From Amaurobius ferox (lineage: Eukaryota > Arthropoda > Arachnida > Araneae > Amaurobiidae): a stretch of DNA of 64,000 bases. The notes below the pieces were generated by a model. It was not told the origin of the DNA, did no database searches, and saw only the letters and a list, made by a program, of their open reading frames with translations. The position numbers and the translations under genes were made by a program. Of the stretch, positions 42,535-53,230 are shown one piece after another. The stretch is from contig OX578133.1 of NCBI GenBank assembly GCA_951213105.1, forward strand, positions 140,113,313-140,177,312. The letters run 5' to 3'. How positions within the stretch are numbered: position 1 is the stretch's first letter; the number at the start of each line of letters is the position of its first letter.

Positions 42535-43221
42535 TTGGTTCCTAAATTCCGCAAATCACCTCTCAGTTTCAGAACGGTCACTTGTGGACATAATACCTTT
42601 ACCACTACAGCTAGTAAGTACTTGCTTAACTGTTTAAATAGAATTAATGAATCTCTTAAATTTAGGAATTCAGAATATTTCAATTTGAACAATAGTTTTG
42701 ATTTAGTTAATCACCTTAGCAAGCTTCCACAAATTCTTGGTTTCCATACCTTTGATTTTAAAGACCTATTTAATAATATTGTCATTAAAGATTTATATAA
42801 AGTTATTATCTCCCTTTATCATGACTATCTATCTTCCAATAATGTTGCATTTAATGTCAAAAACTTTCCTATGCTCTTGCACTTTGTGTTATACAACAAT
42901 TATATTATCCAAGGTGATAATATTTATTTACAAACACCTTGTGTACCACAAGGTGGCTGTAGTAGTAGTATTCGCGCTAACTTATATCTTTATTATTATG
43001 AATGTCATTTTAACTCTAATTCATATATTATATATATATATGTTGACGACTTAATTTGTATTATCATTGATGATTCCTATCCAATTAATATTGAGTTTCA
43101 CCCATCTAACCTAGAATTAATTCCTAATGAGCCTAGCGTTAGTCAAACTGTAAATTTTTTAGACCTAAATTTAGATACCCTCAATAATCATATAATCACC
43201 AATCTATATAATAAAATCTGA
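42535..43221 (+). pseudogene. RT palm of Penelope copy B
   Basis: 228 open codons. VPKFRKSPLSFRTV is the early RT block; LGFHTFDFKDLFNNI carries the first catalytic Asp; GDNIYLQTPCVPQGGCSSS is the glycine-rich block; YIYVDDLI holds the catalytic pair; VNFLDLNLD follows. The frame then collapses at a deletion near 43222-43270, where part of a GATCACCAATCTATATGAT unit is duplicated. Codons 43271-43333 (NYQYPEVFVNNI-like) give the end of the protein. Confidence 0.85.
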
Positions 43222-43333
43222 TCACTTATGATAAGATCTATATGTGATCACCAATCTATATGATTGTCAAAATTACCAATATCCGGAAGTATTTGTAAAT
43301 AATATTATTAATGATTTCAAATATATCACTTAA
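43222..43333 (+). pseudogene. Deleted thumb region and C-terminus of copy B
   Basis: Compared with copy A (39540-39793), about 150 bp encoding the thumb are absent. A short duplicated stretch with GATCACCAATCTATATGAT sits at the junction. The end resumes with TTACCAATATCCGGAAG and stops at TAA 43331-43333. Confidence 0.75.
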
Positions 43334-44130
43334 TAATTTTACACATGCATTATTTATCTTTGATTGGATAACTCATTTTTGTGAATTTCACCCATTCTTA
43401 TCACCTAACTTACCACTTGACCTGAGTCTAATACTGTTTACTATTTTCGAAAGACTAATTTCCACTTGTTCTGAGTCCTATACTGATTACTATTTTTGAA
43501 AGTCTCCATACATATTATGTTTCGTTCAAATGTATTCATTCCGGTGTCCATTCGCATTGACGAACTGAGGTGAAATGCTCAGTCGCTTGTTCAACCTGCA
43601 CGTGGTAGCAGTGCTTGTGAGTTAATATTTCTGTTCGTGGAGGGTTTTTTATTTTTCTGATTTGTAATTCAATTGATTTATTTTTTCTCCTTCCATTAGC
43701 CTGTAGACAGTTCCAATGGTGTCTATAGTTAAATACTATCGCCATTGTCAGAAACTGGCTATTCTATCGGTTTTAATTCGAATTTATGGCTGTCCTGATG
43801 AGAATGCAATTTCGAACTAACCGCCATTTTTTGTGTAGTTTCAATTGATTGTTCTCAATATCTTAATCTTTTATCTTGAGCTAATTATTATTGCCTTTTC
43901 TTATTTTTGCCGTGTTTTCTTTTTCATTTTTTTATATTTATATATACTTTTTAATTGTGATTTTTGTATCCTAATATTCTTCTCATCCCCCTTTCCATTG
44001 TAGTGATATGTTACCTTCTATTTTTATCCTTAGTCTTGGTCTATAGTTACTTATTTGTAATAGATATGCTAGAGATGGTTTTTTTTGTACATACAGTAGT
44101 TCATGCATAGTTTTCGATTAAAATCTTTCA

Positions 44131-44133
<3 letters not shown>
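43334..44133 (+). mobile_element. Penelope-like copy B: 3' UTR
   Basis: Parallel to copy A's UTR: TTGACGAACTGAGGTGAAAT (43557 on), the compound hairpin GCCTGT/CAATGG/ATAGT...ACTAT/CCATTG/ACTGGC (43699-43759) and CTGATGAG ... TTTCGAAC (43795-43816), which is closer to a hammerhead core than copy A. It ends against (TA)n. Confidence 0.78.

Positions 44134-44206
<73 letters not shown>
44134..44206. repeat. (TA)n array shared by the 3' ends of copies B and C
   Basis: A TA run with short interruptions near 44171 and 44207. Copy B (plus) ends on its left and copy C (minus) on its right, a tail-to-tail arrangement. Confidence 0.95.
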
Positions 44207-44211
<5 letters not shown>

Positions 44212-44929
44212 ATAGTTTGAAAATCTGATAGAATAGAGGGAAGTTGCAACTCAAAAGTCCTATCTTTAAAAGATGTCTACATAATAAAAAGAAGTATTAA
44301 ATAGAGAATCAGCAATCAAATGGAAAAAAATGCAAATTTCTAGTTATCAAGTTAAAGATAATCAACAAATATCAATGGAATCGATAATTGAAAAACAATA
44401 AAATCCTAGCATTAAATCTATACACGTGGATAACCTCTAGGTCTAAATGAATGAATTGTTCATTTTGGAAAAAAATTTCGTCAGGTCCAAGTATTTAATC
44501 AAAATGAACACAAAATATGTGTTTCTGATATTAGAGATAGATAATATTTATAAACTCTAATAACTTATTTAACACACATAAAGATAGAAAAATAATAAAG
44601 GAAACAAGAATACCTGGAATAAAAAAACTGTAAATGTGCTAACTATTGGAGCTCAAAATGAAGGACTAGTGTTGCCAATCGCAAAGTTTGAAAGTAGAGA
44701 TCCACTGTTGCCAATCGTGTGAAACAAATAACAGTAATGCGAAAAGGCAATAAAATAGGATATTCTACAGTAAGAGCTACAAAATAATGGGGCGTATAAT
44801 CGAAAACAGTGAGGCTAATATTTAAGGGGATGTAAATACAATGTAATGTTAACTCAAGAGAATGTTGATGTCTGGCCAATATAAGATACAAAGAAGAGAA
44901 TTCATGAATATTAAGCTAATCCAAACTTT

Positions 44930-45394
44930 TTATATATATATAACAATATCATTTACTAAATATGCTGGATATTTATATAATTTGCTGGTAATTTTTGGAT
45001 TATTTATATGCTTAGCATGAAATTTTTTATCTAATAATCTATAAATTCTAAAAAGTTGATTAAGGATAATATTTCTAAGCATTTGAATCGAGTTGCAGGA
45101 ATTAAATGGTAATATTTTATTAATGTTGAAATTAAAATTGTCTTTTTTATCATATAAATTAGTAACAATTCCATGAGTAGGTTCAATAATTAGATTTAAA
45201 TCCAAAAAAGTAATATCATTACTAATAGTAGCTTCATTAGTAATTAATTCCAAATTATCTGGATAGAAATCTATATCAATGACATAATTTTCAGTATATA
45301 CTAAACAAATCAGATCATCAACATATCTGTAAATTTTATAATCTATTGAAGTAAAATACTGTTCATAATGATAAAGGTATATATTAGCTAACAT
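44930..45394 (-). pseudogene. RT C-terminal part of Penelope copy C
   Basis: 154 codons on the minus strand: ANIYLYHYEQYF, YRYVDDLICLV (catalytic Asp pair), ITFLDLNLI, NLYDKKDNFNFNI and SCNSIQMLRNIILNQLFRIY, co-linear with copy A. The protein ends IVIYI as it runs into a short TATATATATA, whose TAA is the stop, so the natural C-terminus may have been altered by TA expansion. The first Met lies within the palm and is not a genuine start. Confidence 0.8.
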
Positions 45395-45775
45395 ATTGCT
45401 ACTGCAACCACCTTGTGGAACCCCTGAGACTTGTAAGTATAATTTATTTCCTTGAAAAATATAATTATTGAAAAGAACAAAGTTAAAAAGTTTAAGAAAA
45501 TTGATAAAATTTGTTTGAGTAGATTGATTAGTAATATAAGCATTATATAGCTAAAATTATAATATATAAATCAGATATCTTAATATTATTGAAAAGATCT
45601 TTAAAGACAAAAGTTTGAAATCCAATTAGTTTACCTAATGATGTTATTTTATTCTTTAATGCTTTACTATTATTTAGAATAAGGTAACTATTGCTGGAAT
45701 AACGTAAACTATCATTTATTAGATTTAAATAATTTAGTAGTTATTTACTCGCTGTAGTAGTGTAAGTATTATGAC

Positions 45776-45778
<3 letters not shown>
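45395..45778 (-). pseudogene. RT upstream blocks of Penelope copy C
   Basis: Minus-strand sequence aligns with 42577-42960 of copy B: ATAATACTTACACTACTACA, GATTTCAAACTTTTGTCTTT, AAAGATCTTTTCAATAAT (the F-K-DLFNN block) and, close to 45400, CCACAAGGTGGTTGCAGTAG (PQGGCSS). It is broken by small indels around 45540-45560. Confidence 0.7.

Positions 45779-45820
<42 letters not shown>
45779..45820. repeat. (TA)n array at the 5' edge of Penelope copy C
   Basis: Pure TA run. Confidence 0.95.
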
Positions 45821-45822
<2 letters not shown>

Positions 45823-46084
45823 AATAGGACAATGGCGATTTTATGATTTATATGAAAGATCCCTGTCAACTTTATATATATTTCCCCTTATTTATTTCAC
45901 CCATTTTTTCCTATTAAATTCATAAAATTCATGGTCCCTGTCGTTTCACAACATCTACTTATGCCTGTAGATCAAATCGCAAAATGTATAAATTTCAATA
46001 GACATTTTAAATTTATTGAACAATGACTGGGCAGGGTAATGCAATAATGCAATCTATGAAATGCTTATTTACATACTAGAGTCG
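45821..46084. other. Intergenic, no feature seen
   Basis: AT-rich, no recognisable element. Confidence 0.4.
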
Positions 46085-46600
46085 TGGCACCAACATTGAG
46101 GATAGGGCCTGACTAACGCAGGGGCATGCGAGACAGCTGCCCAGTAGGAGTCCGGTCCCGTGTGTCAGAGGAGCCTCAAATTAAACAATTGCAACATCGA
46201 AAAACTTCCCTGCCATCCAAACAGATACCTTCCACCTTCGGTTAGGTCAGAAGGTCTTCTAGGTCGAAGAAGAAGAACACTGAAAAATTAACGATGGCTT
46301 CCTGAAACCAAATTATGCCATTGGAATAGGTTTTCCCAGCGAAAAAAAATTCGTTTTGGAGATATATAGGGATTGCCGAAGTAATTTAGCATCTTGGCAT
46401 CATGAGATATATTTGCCAATAATTTAAATTCCATTCAAATATGTAAGAACTTCATTTTGTATACATTTTTCAAAAATGCAATTGTGTTTTTGAAAAAAAA
46501 TAATTTTTGTTCATTTCATATATGTCAAGGCGTGATGTGGGGGGCCCCAAACGAATGTGTGTCCCGGGCCCCAATTAGGCTAAGTCGGGCCCTGCAGGGA
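46085..46600. mobile_element. Decayed DNA element with GGGCCC-rich ends (tentative)
   Basis: AGGGCCTGACTAACGCAGGGG near 46105 and the inverse of TTAGGCTAAGTCGGGCCCTG near 46575-46595 form imperfect terminal inverted repeats. GGGGGGCCCC and CCCGGGCCCC near the right end are typical of such ends. A SINE tail (46197-46276) lies inside. No target duplication was established. Confidence 0.4.
46197..46276 (+). mobile_element. SINE 3' tail fragment with (GAA)n
   Basis: CTTCCCTGCCATCCAAACAG, ATACCTTCCACCTTCGG and TTAGGTCAGAAGGTCT align base for base with the 3' domain of the SINE at 18058 (CTTCCCGGCCGTCCATACAG and following). The tail is (GAA)n rather than (CAA)n. The rest of the SINE is missing or too diverged to see. 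Confidence 0.65.
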
Positions 46601-47679
46601 GGGGGAGATACATTGGCTTGAAGGCCAGGGCCACATAACAGCTTATGATGAAAGGTCAATAACTTGTAAAGTAGGGTTTGATATGGAGGCCTGAGCTCGC
46701 GTATTTGCTGCGTTGAGGGTCCAAAAAATGATGTTGGTGTCACTGCATACAGCTGTATATGGTACTAAATATATAAAGAAATATACATAAATTTTATTGA
46801 TTTGCTTAAGTTTATAAAATCTGTTGATATTGCATAAGATTATAAAATTTATTGATTTCAGATAGAAAAACAAATTTATATGATTATAAGAAAGTTGAAA
46901 TAAATCCTATTCTAATACTCACAAGTGCATTCAAAACAAAAATTACGAAATATTCAAGAAGGGTTGCGGGCCATAAAAAATATTGCATCAGGTCACATTT
47001 AGCTTACGGGCCATGGGTTATTTATGTGTGCTTTTAACAAAAAGTAACCTTATATATGGAAATTAAGGCTGTTATTCAAAAGAAGTGTGAGAAAATACGA
47101 CGTAGAAAAATTTTATTGTAAACTCTTCCAATTATTATCAAAGTAGAATTTGAAGACTTTAATAAAATAATTAAATGTATGCAACAACGTTTTCCAATTT
47201 TTTCAAGTTGCGAAGCCCTTCAAAGGCAAGTATGCCCAGTGGCGGATCAAGCTTGTATGGGGCCTTTGGTTGAAAATTTTGTCGAGGCCCTTGTATCAAA
47301 TTGATTTTTATTTACTAGTAAAAAGGAATCATATTCTAATCATATATACGTAATTGGTACACGAATATTTTAAACAAAATATAATTTGATGGTTCAGACT
47401 TCAAACATTTAAATTGATATTTAAATGAAATTCAAAATTTATGCCATTTTACATGAGTTCAATTTCCATAAAAATATAATTTCATGTTCTACTCAATATC
47501 CGAAATAAAATGTATAAAAAATGTGCACACTTTTAAAAACAGCCTGTGTTCAATTTAAGTTTTTTCCACAATAATTATTTATTATTTGTATTGCGCATCA
47601 GATAAATATACATATATTTTACTCGGATATCCTTCAAATGCTATTTAAGTTACAGATTTATGTTTGTGATTATATGATT
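46601..47679. other. AT-rich intergenic; possible hAT end near 47.23 kb
   Basis: CAGTGGCGGATCAAGC at 47236 followed by GGGGCCTTTGG is the style of hAT termini, but no second end is found. Short open frames at 46643-46873 and 46852-47037 are unsupported. Confidence 0.35.
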
Positions 47680-47780
47680 TTGCTTCATAAGCTATTATTT
47701 TGCATTATAAGCCATTATTTTGCTTCATAAGCTGCTATTTTGCTTCATAAGCTGCTATTTTGCTTCATAAACTATTATTT
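47680..47780. repeat. Tandem repeat, 22-bp unit
   Basis: About five units of TTTTGCTTCATAAGCTGCTA with minor differences. Confidence 0.85.
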
Positions 47781-48889
47781 AAAACCTGAACTGTGTAAAA
47801 ATATACTTATATTTCAATAGAAAATGAATAATATCTGCACTTTTTTGTGCTCCACTGGGATTTTATATCTTTTTCATATTGTTTAAGTTGCATGACTTTT
47901 CTGTAAACAATTTATAAAATAAGTAAGTACTCCAAAAATGTTTGTATTTCTGAAATTGCAATTGCCAAAAATTAAGCAAACTAGTATAATTACAGCTCTC
48001 AAACTAGTATATTACTACTAACAGACAACTAATTTAAGTCAAAAACTTACCTCTTTAAGTCGTCCAAAATCACGAATTACCACCACACAAAATGTTAATA
48101 AAATTGAAGAATTCAAGAAAATAATTGCGTTTTTGAGCGACGTATATAACACACGTATCGAAAGCACTGACTGTATATATATGAGTGACTAAATGTGACG
48201 CTCGATTGCAATAAGTGCAATCGAGCAAATATATAAATTCGAATGTGACGTAAATGATGCGTACCAACGCGAATTCCTCGTTAGCATTTTAATTGTAGCA
48301 TAGTTCTTAATTACATAAATTGGGGGCTCCCTGGCTGTTGCCCAGTCAGTCTCACTTTCTGCCAAGTGTGACAATGCTGGCATTATTTATATATAAAACA
48401 TTGCGAATAATTGAAAATATAAACGCACAGTACACAAGAGTAAAATGTAATAAATATCTATTCACTGTATGCTGTTGAAAAGTATATAGAATGAAATATT
48501 TTACATCATTTTCTATTAAGCAGTCAAATTCAGTAAAGCGCATTGCTTGTCTGCCAGGATAATTTTGAAATCAGTCTATAAAAAGCGGATGCTTTTAAAA
48601 ATTTGTATGGAAACCATTTAATAGAAAAAAATGTTACTATTTCAATAAGGCATACTTCACTGTATATGCAAAATATAAGCATTTTAAATAATTGAAAGAT
48701 GAGGTTTTGATTATAAATCATCCTTTTTAAAAAAAGAGTCTAAACTCTTATTCAAATTGATTTTACAACTTTCCTGCGCTGTGACATATACATTTCCCCG
48801 TAAGTCTGGAATATTTAACTTCCATTCTGCAAGAGCCGAAAAAACATCACAGTCAACTGGAACAACTGTTTACTGCAGGTCTACAGCCC
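47781..48889. other. AT-rich intergenic sequence
   Basis: Short minus-strand frames (48070-48721) overlap in two frames and show no motif. Nothing else recognised. Confidence 0.45.
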
Positions 48890-49145
48890 AGTAAGGTGAC
48901 CTTCCGTTATAGAGCCTATGGCTCCTGATGATGAATCGGATTTTTTGTGTAAATAACAAAAGTATAATAGAATTACTATAACAAACACATTACACAAATA
49001 TACTGATTCATCATCAACAGCACAGGATCGAGAACAAGACTACCGTACCGGGCAGATAACCTCCGGTACCAGATGACTGTGATGTATTTTGGCTGCTGCG
49101 GGACAAAACCCGAAACGTTCCAGACATACAGTGAAATGTGTATTT
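48890..49145 (+). repeat. Region with inverted words and a hammerhead-like relic
   Basis: GATGATGAATC (about 48927) and GATTCATCATC (about 49005) are inverted partners about 70 bp apart. At about 49083 lies CTGCTGCGGGACAAAACCCGAAACGTTC, which has the layout of a hammerhead core (CUGAnGA, stem II GGG/CCC, GAAA) but with two core A to C changes. Hammerhead motifs are known from Penelope-like elements and retrozymes. No such element is recognised around it. Confidence 0.3.
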
Positions 49146-52035
49146 CGAAGAGAAATTATGAAATCAGCTTTCTTATAAAATGTTTATATTTAGTTTATTT
49201 ATATACATGCTAAAATATGCCAGTCTTAGTGAAATAGGAACGTTTTTTCCATAAAAAGGCAGCGGTTTGGAAAAAAAAAGCGTAGACTAATTTTACAATC
49301 TTGCGACATATATATAGAATGTTACAATTGAAATACCTTATATTTTCCTTGTGCCAAAAATATCCTCGTTGGAAAAGAACAAACTTTGAAAATTTAATGC
49401 ATTGGTCAAAATTTTTTCGATTATGAAGGTCTTTCGAGAATCAACAACAGAGGGTATATAAAGATGTTCATTGTTCAGATAGCAATATTATGTGCTACGA
49501 GAAGCAGTGTTTTGAGAATACCATAATCTTTCTGTTTGAAGTTTCTTTGCAGCAGAACGTTCAAGGAATTTTGCATTTTATTGTAATACTAGAAAATAAA
49601 CCGGACGTTTCGCAGGAATTAAAATGAGCGGTCATGATGTATCTGTGTGTGTACCTACATAACAGTTTTTTTTTTATTATTATTATAAGCTAGCATATTG
49701 TTAAAACTTTATTTGGTTTTCAGGAATTCGTTGTGAGTTCCGGTGCAGTATATATCAGAGCTTTGCGTTTTAAATCCTGGGCAACGCCGAGTACATTTTT
49801 TGGTTGAAAAACTAAAACAAATATGTCTACAAACATAAAGAACTTATGAAATTCAGAACGAACTAAAGTAAAGTGTGCATAAAGGAATTTCTCTGTAATA
49901 CTCATGCGCTGAAGAAAGAAATTGCATCGGTTATAACAAAGAAGTGAACAAAATTATATAGCATTATAAAAATCGCGCAATAGATGGCAGAATTTCTTTT
50001 CAAAACACGAAAAGTATACACGAAAAGTCCTGAAGTACCTGTATACCGCATTTCATGGCAGTTTGACGTTTAGATTTTTCGCTACAGACGACACAAACAG
50101 ACAAGTAGACAAACAGATATACATTTTCCTTTATTAATATACTCAACTAAATGATACCAAATTTCGTATAGAAATAATCTATTACACGAGTCCGAACGGA
50201 AAAAATAGTTAATATAAGAGTGAAAAACTGAATATACGAAGAAACATGATTTTGCTATGCACCAAAATTCCCATGTTGTGTTCGTCTGGTGTTAGCAACG
50301 TGTCTGTTCGTGATGCAACTTAGAAAAGTGTCCTAAGAAGGTGCATTTCTTTCCCAGATCATGTGCGTAGAGCATAATTATGTACTTAATTCTATTTTAT
50401 TTGAACTGGAAAACTTTGAGAAAAATGTTACCGTACATCAAGGTAACGTCAAAGTATTCTGGGAATGTGCATTTATTTTCAGGATACGTACGTTTTATAC
50501 GTAGAACGTAATTATATGCTATTTTTATATCATTTTGTTCAAATATTTCGATTTCCGTCTCATCTGATGGCAACTCTGGCCCCTAGTTTTCTTTCTTTCT
50601 TTTCTTCTTTTTTTTCTGATTCTCACCAAATTTTTCTTCTGCACTTTCAATTTGCATTTCAAAACGGAAAAATATAAATTTTATATTTTATACACATTTT
50701 TAGGGGAAATATCCAGAGTAAAAAATAATATAAATTGAGATAAAAATTAATTATCTTCCGAGAAAAAAAAATATGAATGATTAATTTTTTCAATATTTTA
50801 AAGTGTCACAATGCAATTCTTCCGTCTATTTTTAGATATAATTTTGAAAAGTTTTAAAATTTTTATCTTAGACATAATAACATTGAAATAATATGCGTAC
50901 TGGAAATATCAACCAGCAAAGAAGGAAAATAGCAAGCACCCTGCTTTAGCATCCCAAATTATGAAATATTGTTGCAGAATGTGTTTTAAAAGGTGTTATT
51001 AAATTCAAAGTATCGGAATTCTGTGGATATAAAAATATTATCCTTACATTTGAAAAATTTGGAAAAAAATTTAAAAAAAAGAGAAAGAAAGAATTAAATA
51101 ATTTCTTCCATATATATACAAGAATATTTCACATTTCAGGAATGCTAAAATTATTTTTCGATGTTCTTGGCGATGTTTATCATATGTCTGCGACTACGCA
51201 GAAATGGCCATTGTTCTCAATGACAAAACCGAAACTATTCTAAAAGCCACGAAAATTTTCTTGCTTTTTCATTATTAGCAACGTTCATTCATTCCTGAAA
51301 TGAAAATGAACGTACAGTTATTTCTTTTAAAAGCGTCTTCGAAATGACGTGCAATAAACATATATGCTAAACAAATGAAAAAAAAAGGTATTTGGACTCT
51401 TTTTCTTAATTTTCTTCCATTTTTTATGACTACCTATTTCAAAACGTACTTTGAAATGCCGTTGATTGCCGATGACATCGCTATTTGTAAACTATTTTCT
51501 CAGTTTTAAATACACTACGAAAATGACCCAATACAGCGATTCAGGCGTATTGCGCATTTTGTTTCATATTTAAGTTTCTATAAGCATTTTACCATGAAAT
51601 AGAATATTTATTACTTGAATGTATGCTACAAAACTACGTTTTATTTTCTGTTATTACGCCATGTAAGTTCTTTCTTCTCTATATTAATTAGCGTCAGAGG
51701 CGGTTGCGAAAATAATGATTTAAACTGGAAAATTACGAAAGAAAGAATTAATTTTACACAATTTCAAAATTATTGCCTGGCAGTTTCGCATAAAAATGTT
51801 CCTATACGCAAAAATCGTAAAAACGGGGAAATCTTGGGGAAATTTTTGACAGTAAGCATTTAGAGCTTCAAAACAAGTGTTTGCATTCTTGTTCCGATTT
51901 TATATTTATTATTTTCTTTCAGATTCTGTATCATGGTTCCAGATGTATTATAATCGAATTAATATATGATAAAAGTTTTTAAATATATTTGCATATCTGT
52001 ATAATAAATGTAAGTTTTAAAAGATTTCGCTTGTG
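49146..52035. other. Long AT-rich intergenic stretch
   Basis: About 2.9 kb without terminal repeats, arrays or recognised proteins. Open frames at 49720-49905 (minus), 50465-50677 and 51615-51863 (plus) are short and match nothing I know. Confidence 0.5.
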
Positions 52036-52117
52036 TTTTTTAATTATTATTGTTATTATAATAATAATAATTATTATAATAATAATTATTATTGTAATAA
52101 TAATAATTATTATTATA
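52036..52117. repeat. (ATT/AAT)n microsatellite
   Basis: TTATTATTG passes into AATAATAATTATT, with switches of strand bias. It ends at the TA target of the following Tigger element. Confidence 0.9.
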
Positions 52118-52394
52118 CAGTCGAACTCGCGCGCGCGCGCGCGCGCGGTTATAACGACATTCAAAGGAAATTTTGACCCTATAACCGATAAATAATTTTA
52201 AAATGCTGCTAACATGTTATAAATTTCGTATATAGTACTTTTATTTTAAAATCTGCTGTGTTTTAGAAAGAAATACAGACTAATACAACAAGAGATCAAA
52301 GGTTTAAATATGGCAATAAAAATGTCGTATTCACCAAACTTTATGAAAAGAAATAAGTGATTTTCGTTTGAGTTTCTGAGTTTATGTAATGTTA

Positions 52395-52690
52395 ATGTCG
52401 TCTTCTACTGTCGCAACACTCTTTGATCAAAGCACTTTTGGATCTCCACCTTTTGCCTCATAAAATCATTCTAGTTTACAAATGAATTCCGAAGCATCTT
52501 CTTGTGTTCGATAGAGATTCTATTTGATCATTTTAGCGATCAACTTATCTTGTTCAGCATCACCCAGAGATAATTTGACATATTCCACTATGTCCCTGTC
52601 TGTAAGCGCCTCACTCGTTGCGAGATCGACATTGATATCGGCTTTGTCGGGATTTCTGGCTTCTTCACAAGATTTGGTAGGTCATTCAAC
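52395..52690 (-). pseudogene. Tigger/pogo-type transposase C-terminal remnant
   Basis: The minus-strand translation includes EEARNPDKADINVDLATSEA, LTDRDIVEYVKLSLG and, after a TAG, NLYRTQEDASEFICKLE with FYEAKGGDP. The LTDxDIVxxV block followed by an A/L-rich helix region resembles the tail of pogo/TIGD/JRK proteins downstream of the DDE domain. Stops interrupt it and the CENP-B-like DNA-binding and DDE parts are gone. Its position within the Tigger inverted repeats supports the call. Confidence 0.55.
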
Positions 52691-52974
52691 GTTAGTGACA
52701 AAAATACGGTGAAGGGGTAAATACTTTTGCAAGACATGAAGGCAGAAAAACTCGCGATTTTTTATTTACTGAAAGAAAAAAAAAATCGAGAAATGTTATA
52801 TATGCAAATGCTTGAAACTATAGTCAAGTCTGGAGGATCAACCTTTGGACAGTTGGTTAGCTACATACTCGGATGTAATAAAACAAGGATCTAATAAAAT
52901 ATTATGTTCTGTTACGCTCTCTGCTTTAGGGTGTTATTTTTATAACAACAACAGTGAACAAACACCACAAGAAA

Positions 52975-53230
52975 GATACAGGGAGCTTAGGAAAATCCGT
53001 ATCAGAGGAAATTTCTCGAAAACAATGAGAGTTGTCGTTATTTTTTAATGCAGCTGTATAGGAAACCCCTATGGCGCTTTATGACAAAATCACGTTTGGG
53101 GGCTAACCTCCTTTTTCATGGGGCGGGGCTATCTCACTCCCTTATAGAGATAGAGAAAAAAGTCAATTACAAAGTTGTAGAGCTTAGTACAAAAGTTTTT
53201 GCTTGATAGAAAAAGCTGTAAATATTTGTC
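52975..53230 (+). repeat. R4-related repeat, plus copy of an inverted pair
   Basis: GGAGCTTAGGAAAATCCGTATC, GAGGAAATTTCTCGAAAAC, ATGCAGCTGTATAGGAAACC and AGTCAATTACAAAGTTGTAG align with 53945-53690 read inverted. The last word links it to the R4 copies at 13.3 and 22.3 kb. Confidence 0.65.

Larger units (their letters stand above)
40659..44133 (+). mobile_element. Penelope-like element copy B, nuclease-first architecture
   Basis: A retroelement of about 3.5 kb between two (TA)n arrays. Order on the plus strand: 5' leader, GIY-YIG nuclease (40882-41400), linker with a CxC motif (41526-42254), RT (42254-43333) and a 3' UTR (43334-44133). Classical Penelope elements carry GIY-YIG after the RT; here it precedes it, as in the domain-permuted Naiad/Chlamys-type group. 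Disabling damage: an in-frame TAA at 41227, frameshifts near 41524, 42254 and 42500, and a deletion of about 150 bp near 43222. It is not autonomous. Confidence 0.85.
44207..45778 (-). mobile_element. Penelope-like element copy C, inverted, different subfamily
   Basis: On the minus strand it starts at 45778 directly beside (TA)n, at the position matching GGACATAATACC of copy B (42577). It runs through RT blocks, then an open 154-codon stretch (45394-44930), then about 720 bp of UTR-like sequence to the shared (TA)n at 44206. The UTR keeps only landmarks (CCTGACGAA near 44488; CCACGTG near 44427). Frame breaks occur upstream of 45394. It is clearly a different subfamily from A and B by amino-acid divergence. 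Confidence 0.78.

Noticed and set aside
42737..43054. 105-codon frame overlapping the RT palm
   Set aside because: It is an alternative-frame shadow of the RT segment and lacks any motif.
44643..44891. 82-codon minus frame next to Penelope copy C
   Set aside because: It lies in the UTR-like part downstream of the RT stop and resembles no protein.
52016..52117. Possible CRISPR-like or satellite array
   Set aside because: Plain (ATT)n/(AAT)n microsatellite without spacers.
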